A stretch of DNA of 64,000 nucleotides, taken from the NCBI GenBank assembly GCA_003223135.1, contig QHXX01000026.1, positions 1 to 64,000 on the forward strand, given 5' to 3'. The stretch comes from Acidobacteriota bacterium (GTDB lineage: Bacteria; Acidobacteriota; Polarisedimenticolia; Gp22-AA2). Positions 59,735 through 64,000 of this stretch are shown piece after piece. Positions within the stretch are counted from its first letter, which is position 1, and each line of letters begins with the position of its first letter. The translations under genes and the position numbers were made by a program. The notes below the pieces were generated by a model. That model had not been told where the DNA came from, searched no databases, and saw nothing but the letters and a program-made list of their open reading frames with translations.

Positions 59735-60670
59735 TCAGAAGACCCAGCGCGCCCCGATGCCGGGCGCGCCCCGGTCGTTCGTGATCGGACCGACGGCCGA
59801 GGGCCTGAGGCGTGACGAAGCCCGCGCGATGTACAGTCCGTGGGCATCGGCCACGACGTGACCGCTCCAGAACCCGATCGAGAGCCCCAGGACGGTGTTG
59901 TAGAGATAGTGCTGCTGATCGTTGATCCGGCCGAAGGCGACGAGGACCGGCAGCCCGTATGCGAACCCCTTCCCGACGCGCTTCCACATGACGGTAGCAC
60001 CACTGTCTTCCGGAGCGGCCTGCAGGTACATGCGCGACAGGACGCCCGAGATCGAGGCCGCCGTGGCGCTGTGCCCGGAGATGCCGCCGCCGACTCCGTG
60101 AAAGGGATGCAGGCTGCCTCCATACTTCGGGCGATCCTCGGCGAGCGCCCAGCGACCCGCCAGCGTCACCAGATCGGTCAGGAGCAGGGAGTGGGCGAGC
60201 ATGACGCCGGTCTGCTTCGCCCGATAGTCGCGAAACGCCGAGCCGCCGACGTACATGAGCAGCGCCGTCGCCGGCACGACCGCGCCGCCGCCGAGCTTTT
60301 CGATCGTCTTCAGGGCGGCCTGGTGCTCGACCGGCGTGTCGCGCTGCGCCATGTCCCTCTGGATCTCGTCCTTGCCCGACCAGAGGGCGAACGCGACGGC
60401 CAGAACGGCGCCGCCCAGCCGCCTATCGTCGGCGGTGGGGTGCGACAGACGCCGCCAGTAGTATGTCTCCGTGAACCTGAACTCGCGGGTGTCGATGCGG
60501 AACGGGCGCGAGTACTTCTCGAGATAGTCCGCGGCGGGCGCGGTACCTGCCTCGCCTTCCGTGACGTCCGCGCTTGCGGTCGCCTCGGGCACGGCGCCCC
60601 GGATCGGCGTCACGATCTGCAGGGCGCCGACGATCGTGACGAGGGCAAGGGGCACTCGGGTCCATCGCAT
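59735..60670 (-). CDS. PAP2-like phosphatase homologue B
   Basis: This 311-residue protein is a close paralogue of 58794-59732 (shared YSRPFRIDxxEFxFT near residue 60 and FHG/FKGxGxGxSGH later). Signal peptide at 1-25. C1: LAEDRPKYGG with Arg for Lys. C2: GISGHSATAAS complete. C3: GRINDQQHYLYNTVLG, Asp replaced by Asn. Ends RWVF. ATG 60670 has GGGGAG upstream. The inverted arrangement with paralogue A suggests a duplication. Confidence 0.78.
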   Translation of the reverse strand: MRWTRVPLALVTIVGALQIVTPIRGAVPEATASADVTEGEAGTAPAADYLEKYSRPFRIDTREFRFTETYYWRRLSHPTADDRRLGGAVLAVAFALWSGKDEIQRDMAQRDTPVEHQAALKTIEKLGGGAVVPATALLMYVGGSAFRDYRAKQTGVMLAHSLLLTDLVTLAGRWALAEDRPKYGGSLHPFHGVGGGISGHSATAASISGVLSRMYLQAAPEDSGATVMWKRVGKGFAYGLPVLVAFGRINDQQHYLYNTVLGLSIGFWSGHVVADAHGLYIARASSRLRPSAVGPITNDRGAPGIGARWVF

Positions 60671-60751
60671 GAAGCTCCCCCTAGATAATGTCAATATGAG
60701 CTTCGAAGGGGCGCGATGCCGCCCAAGTTCGATATCAATTTTGTCAGGGCG

Positions 60752-61588
60752 TCAGAAGACGAATTTGAGCGCGGCTCCATGGGGGCCGAAGTCCAGGCTC
60801 AGACGATCCCGCAATTGCGCCCTGGCTTTGTCGTGGGAGTCGCACAGGGTTTCGCCCACGGTGAAGCCGGTGACCAGACCGAGGAAGGCGTCGGGCGCCC
60901 AGTGCTTGTCATTGTTGATCCGCTGATAGGCGGTGAGGCCGGCTCCGGCATAAAGAAGGCCGGTCGCAGTGCGCTTCCAGACCCGCAGGACCCTGCCATC
61001 CTGAGGCTTCGCCAGAAGGTACTGCCGCCGCAGGATCGGGACGACCGACGCGGCCAGCCCGGCGTCCCCGGAGACTCCATGCCCGCCCCAGCGGAAAAAG
61101 TGCACCTCCTTGCCGATCTCCGGACGCTGTGAAGAGAGAACGAACTGCCCCAGACCCACGCCGATTCCGGTGAACGCCATCGATTCGAGGAGCAGGACCG
61201 AGGTCTCCTTCTCCCGGTCATCGTGCGTCAGGAACGAGGCTCCGTACGTCAGGAGCGACAGGGACGGGGCGAACGCGCCCTTGCCCATCGTCCGCGGCTT
61301 CTGCAGGAACCGATCGCGCGCCTCGGAACGATGCTCCTGGGCATAGTCGCGGATCCGGTTGCGCAGCAGGAACAGCGTCCCCGCCGTCCCCGCGGTCACC
61401 GCGACCTTGATCTTGCCCCGGCGATCGAGGTGCCATGGACGGGTCGCCAGGTATTGGGCGTCGAGCCCGATCTGGTGGAACCCGTACAGGCGTTGCGGCG
61501 GTGTGGCCGGGGGCGGGGGCGATTCCCCGGCCCGGAGGGGACCGACGTCGATGCAGGACAGAAGAGCCAGCAGAAGGAACGCGGACAC
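60752..61588 (-). CDS. PAP2-like phosphatase homologue C (SGD variant)
   Basis: This 278-residue protein is the most diverged of the three paralogues. Signal peptide at 1-20. C1: SSQRPEIG with Gln for Lys. C2: HGVSGDAGLAAS, with His replaced by Asp (codon GAC). C3: QRINNDKHWAPDAFLG, where Arg, His and Asp are all kept. It ends KFVF. It lies 27 bases downstream of tldE on the same strand, so it may be cotranscribed with tldD and tldE. Confidence 0.75.
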   Translation of the reverse strand: MSAFLLLALLSCIDVGPLRAGESPPPPATPPQRLYGFHQIGLDAQYLATRPWHLDRRGKIKVAVTAGTAGTLFLLRNRIRDYAQEHRSEARDRFLQKPRTMGKGAFAPSLSLLTYGASFLTHDDREKETSVLLLESMAFTGIGVGLGQFVLSSQRPEIGKEVHFFRWGGHGVSGDAGLAASVVPILRRQYLLAKPQDGRVLRVWKRTATGLLYAGAGLTAYQRINNDKHWAPDAFLGLVTGFTVGETLCDSHDKARAQLRDRLSLDFGPHGAALKFVF

Positions 61589-61615
61589 GACACGCGCGCC
61601 GCTCAGGACATCACC

Positions 61616-62950
61616 TTACACCGCGTCCGATTTGCTGGTGAACGTGAACTCGCGCGACTTGATGGCCGGCACGAGCATGCGGCCGGCCGGAACGGCGGGG
61701 GTCATCCCCTCGATGTTCTGCAGCATGACCACCGGGCTCTCGTTGAAGCGCAGGTTGACGGCCGGGGCCGTGATCTTTCCCTTCTCGATCAGGAACAACC
61801 CGTCGCGCGTGAGCCCCGTGAGCTGCCAGGTCTGCGGGTTGACGGTGCGGATGTACCAGAAGCGCGTCACGAGAAGGCCGCGGTCGGTCCCGGCGATCAG
61901 AGCGTCGAGCGTCTCCCTGCCTCCCTCGAGGACGAGGCTGGCGGGGAACGGCGTCGGCTCGACACCGGTCTTCCCGGCCCAGTAGCGATCCGCGAACATC
62001 GTTTTCAGCACGCCCTTCTCGATCCAGGCGACCCTGCGGTTGGGCAGGCCCGACGCGGTCCCCCCGAAGGGTCCCGGCGCGCTCCAGGGCATGGCCGGTA
62101 CGCGCGGCTCCATCGGGTCCGTGCGCAGCGTCACCGCCTCGTGCGCCACCTTCTCGCCGATGCGGTTGCCGCCCCCTTCCTTCGAGAAGACGCTCCGGCC
62201 CTCATCGGCGGCCCGCTTCGACAGGGCGCCGAACTGCAGCGTCTGCACGAGCGCCGCCACGGCGTCCGGCTCGAGGATCACGGTGTAGTCGCCGGGCGGG
62301 ACCTCCCGCGGCTTCGCGGACTCAACACCTTTGTCGGCCGCGCGCCGGGCCAGCGATTTCGGATCGACCTCGGAGAAGCGCGGCGAGTACGCGGAGGCCC
62401 AGCCCGATCCCGTGCCGTCGGAGGTGCGCATGGTAACGGAGAACTCGACGTCGCTCGACTCGTGGAAACCGAAATTGCCTTTGCTGTTGGCAATCCCCCG
62501 ACGCTCGACGCTGTTTTCGAAGAAGCCGGCGGCGGTCAGCTTCCTGCGATCGGCGAGGGTCAGGGCGGCCTTGACGCCCGGCGCCCGGTCGCCCGCGCGC
62601 GCGCGCTCCGCCTCCCGGTCGTATTTCTCGAGGGTCGGGTACTTCTGGGGCGGCAGGGTCTCGACCCACTCGGGGTCGACCGGCATGAGGTCGCGCAGCT
62701 CGACCGCCCGCGTCACCGCCTGTTTCAGTCCCTCGCTCGAGAGGTCATTGGTGCTGACGGCGCCGCTCCTTCCTTCGCGCCGGGCGGCGACCGTCAGGGC
62801 GACGTCCTCGACGAAGCCGGAGGTCGTGATCTCGTTGCGCGCGAAGCGGGTGTGCGAGGAGGTCCGCGCCACGAGCTCGACCTCGAGGTCCCCGTCCTTG
62901 CGCAGCGACAGGACGCGCTCGATCGTCTGTTTCGCCCCGTCGCGGTCCAT
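61616..62950 (-). CDS. TldE/PmbA-family protein (metalloprotease inactive partner)
   Basis: This is a 444-residue TldD/PmbA-fold protein with the PmbA-type N-domain (RFARNEITTSGFVEDVALTV) and the C-terminal segments IEKGVLKTMFADRYWA and RTVNPQTWQLTGLTRDG. It has no HExxxH, as expected for the TldE/PmbA subunit of the TldD/E heterodimer, which degrades unfolded peptides and matures some ribosomally made peptides. ATG 62950 is preferred to a TTG two codons earlier. It follows tldD after 13 bases. Confidence 0.9.
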   Translation of the reverse strand: MDRDGAKQTIERVLSLRKDGDLEVELVARTSSHTRFARNEITTSGFVEDVALTVAARREGRSGAVSTNDLSSEGLKQAVTRAVELRDLMPVDPEWVETLPPQKYPTLEKYDREAERARAGDRAPGVKAALTLADRRKLTAAGFFENSVERRGIANSKGNFGFHESSDVEFSVTMRTSDGTGSGWASAYSPRFSEVDPKSLARRAADKGVESAKPREVPPGDYTVILEPDAVAALVQTLQFGALSKRAADEGRSVFSKEGGGNRIGEKVAHEAVTLRTDPMEPRVPAMPWSAPGPFGGTASGLPNRRVAWIEKGVLKTMFADRYWAGKTGVEPTPFPASLVLEGGRETLDALIAGTDRGLLVTRFWYIRTVNPQTWQLTGLTRDGLFLIEKGKITAPAVNLRFNESPVVMLQNIEGMTPAVPAGRMLVPAIKSREFTFTSKSDAV

Positions 62951-62963
62951 GCCCAAGGCGTCC

Positions 62964-64000
62964 CTACTCCGTCCGGATCACGGTGATGCCGCGGAAGCGG
63001 CTGGCGGGGCAGCCGTGGCTCATGGCGTTGATCTGCCCGGGTTCCCCCTTGCCATCCCGGTTCAAGCCGACGTTTTGCCAGGTCGTCTGATCGCCGAGGA
63101 GGTCGCAGGCCTGCCAGAAGTCGGGCGTGCGGCTCTGGTAGGCGACGTCGGCGATCATTGCGCCGACCTTTCCGCCCTTGATCTCCCTAAAGGCGTCGCC
63201 GCCGAACTGGAAGTTATAGCGCTGGTGGTCGATCGAGTAGGAGCCGCGACCCTCGATCAGGATACCGTCATCCACGCCGGACACGAGATCGTCGAGCGAA
63301 GCCGCCTTCTCGCCCGCGGCCAGCCAGACGTTCGGCATTCTCTGGAACGGCACGGAAGCGTACGAATCGGCGTAGCAGCAGGCCGTCGATTCGTCCTGTC
63401 CGATAAAGTGCGCCTGCTCGCGGATCGTCTGGTATCCGACGAAGAGGCCGCTCTTGAGGATCGGAAAGCGCTTCGTCTTGACGCCGTCGTCGTCATAGCC
63501 GCACGTCGAGAGCGCCTGCGGCAGGACGCGGTCACCGAAGACGTTGACGATGTCCGAGCCGACGCGGAACTTGCCCAGCTTGTCGGGCGTCAGGAACGAC
63601 GTGCCCGCGAAATTGGCCTCGTACCCCATGGCCCGGTCGAGCTCGGTGGAATGACCGATCGACTCGTGGATCGTCAGCGCCAGATGGGTCGGAAGCAGCA
63701 CGAGGTCCTTCGTCCCCGGCGACACCGATGGCGCCTTCAGGTGATTCACCGCCTCCTCGCCGACACGGCGGGCGTTTTCGACCAGGCCTCCCTTCTCGAT
63801 GAATTCGTAACCGCCGCAGACCGCGTCCGGGCGATAGGTGCGCGTCTTCGCCTTGCGCGTCTTGAGATCCCGCGCCGTCGCGGTGTATTCGGGCGCGACC
63901 TGAACGATCCTCTGGCGGATCACGCTGCCGTCGGTGGACATGAAGAAGCGCTCTTCGAGGCGCTGCTCCATGAACCCGGCCACCGAGAACACGCCCGTGA
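62964..64000 (-). CDS. tldD: TldD metalloprotease (5' end cut by window edge)
   Basis: The catalytic subunit of the TldD/TldE peptidase. The visible frame covers about 345 C-terminal residues and runs off the right edge. The zinc motif HESIGH is seen in LALTIHESIGHSTE; other landmarks are the GKFRVGSDIVNVFGD and GYDDDGVKTKRFPIL segments and the Cys-containing ACCYADSYASVPFQRMPN. Pairing with tldE and a PAP2-like gene downstream makes a tldD-tldE-PAP2 cluster. No peptide-substrate gene is seen nearby. Confidence 0.92.
   Translation of the reverse strand, partial: TGVFSVAGFMEQRLEERFFMSTDGSVIRQRIVQVAPEYTATARDLKTRKAKTRTYRPDAVCGGYEFIEKGGLVENARRVGEEAVNHLKAPSVSPGTKDLVLLPTHLALTIHESIGHSTELDRAMGYEANFAGTSFLTPDKLGKFRVGSDIVNVFGDRVLPQALSTCGYDDDGVKTKRFPILKSGLFVGYQTIREQAHFIGQDESTACCYADSYASVPFQRMPNVWLAAGEKAASLDDLVSGVDDGILIEGRGSYSIDHQRYNFQFGGDAFREIKGGKVGAMIADVAYQSRTPDFWQACDLLGDQTTWQNVGLNRDGKGEPGQINAMSHGCPASRFRGITVIRTE

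Noticed and set aside
1-64000. Mobile elements, prophage, toxin-antitoxin or defence genes
   Set aside because: No transposase, integrase, phage structural gene, nuclease-helicase cluster or toxin-like pair was recognised in any frame.

Overview
This is a GC-rich, densely packed stretch of a Gram-negative bacterial chromosome. Outer-membrane proteins, TolB/Omp85-like proteins, periplasmic lipoproteins and an Omp-type OmpA support the Gram-negative call. A protein of the VWFA-related Acidobacterial family at 1033-2442, together with the mix of exported peptidases, suggests Acidobacteriota or a close relative. That placement is an inference from gene content. No rRNA, tRNA, CRISPR array, prophage or insertion sequence is recognisable.

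Layout. 1-4.6 kb: 3' part of aroA, a VWFA-like exported protein with an overlapping membrane HExxH protein, a small cysteine protein, and a TPR/exported-protein pair. 4.6-7.7 kb: one large cell-envelope protein fusing a gluzincin peptidase, a TolB-like propeller and an outer-membrane barrel. 7.7-11.3 kb: cupin, ftsX, ftsE, gatB. 11.4-15.8 kb: gpsA, an M1 aminopeptidase and an alpha/beta hydrolase. 15.8-17 kb: a saccharopine-dehydrogenase-like protein. 17.3-22.8 kb: a fatty-acid beta-oxidation operon (thiolase, FadJ-like fusion, acyl-CoA dehydrogenase) next to an NtrC-type regulator and HtrA (to 26 kb). 26-32.2 kb: a repeat, a single-domain response regulator, and an operon of sensor kinase, ligA and a second NtrC-type regulator. 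32.4-37.8 kb: OmpA with thrombospondin-3 repeats, an M16 peptidase and a SnoaL-like lipoprotein. 38-45.5 kb: unknown protein, nadE and small metabolic genes. 45.5-50.6 kb: an aldehyde/acyl-CoA catabolic operon. 50.6-56.4 kb: PilZ protein, second repeat copy, two MetE-like genes, queF, a dienelactone-hydrolase-like protein and an aldehyde dehydrogenase. 56.5-64 kb: VIT1-like transporter, MSOX-like oxidase, three PAP2-like paralogues and tldE/tldD (cut by the window edge).

Regulation. Many intergenic regions carry readable sigma70-type promoters (TTGACN, 16-18 bases, then TANNNT) or an extended -10 of the form TGCTANNNT. Several lie so close to the start codon that the mRNA would be leaderless or nearly so, and some of them decide the start codon.

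Most unusual. (1) A GC-rich dispersed repeat of about 300-350 bp occurs twice (26.1-26.45 kb and 51.42-51.72 kb). It has a 124-bp core with 7 differences, conserved hairpins and substitutions in one codon phase; the second copy abuts a MetE-like gene that lacks its usual N-terminus and its zinc ligands. (2) Three adjacent PAP2-like proteins have lost different catalytic residues. (3) Other enzyme-family members have changed key residues: a dienelactone-hydrolase fold with Gly for the nucleophile, and a PilZ domain with Ala in the c-di-GMP motif. These may be repurposed or regulatory proteins.
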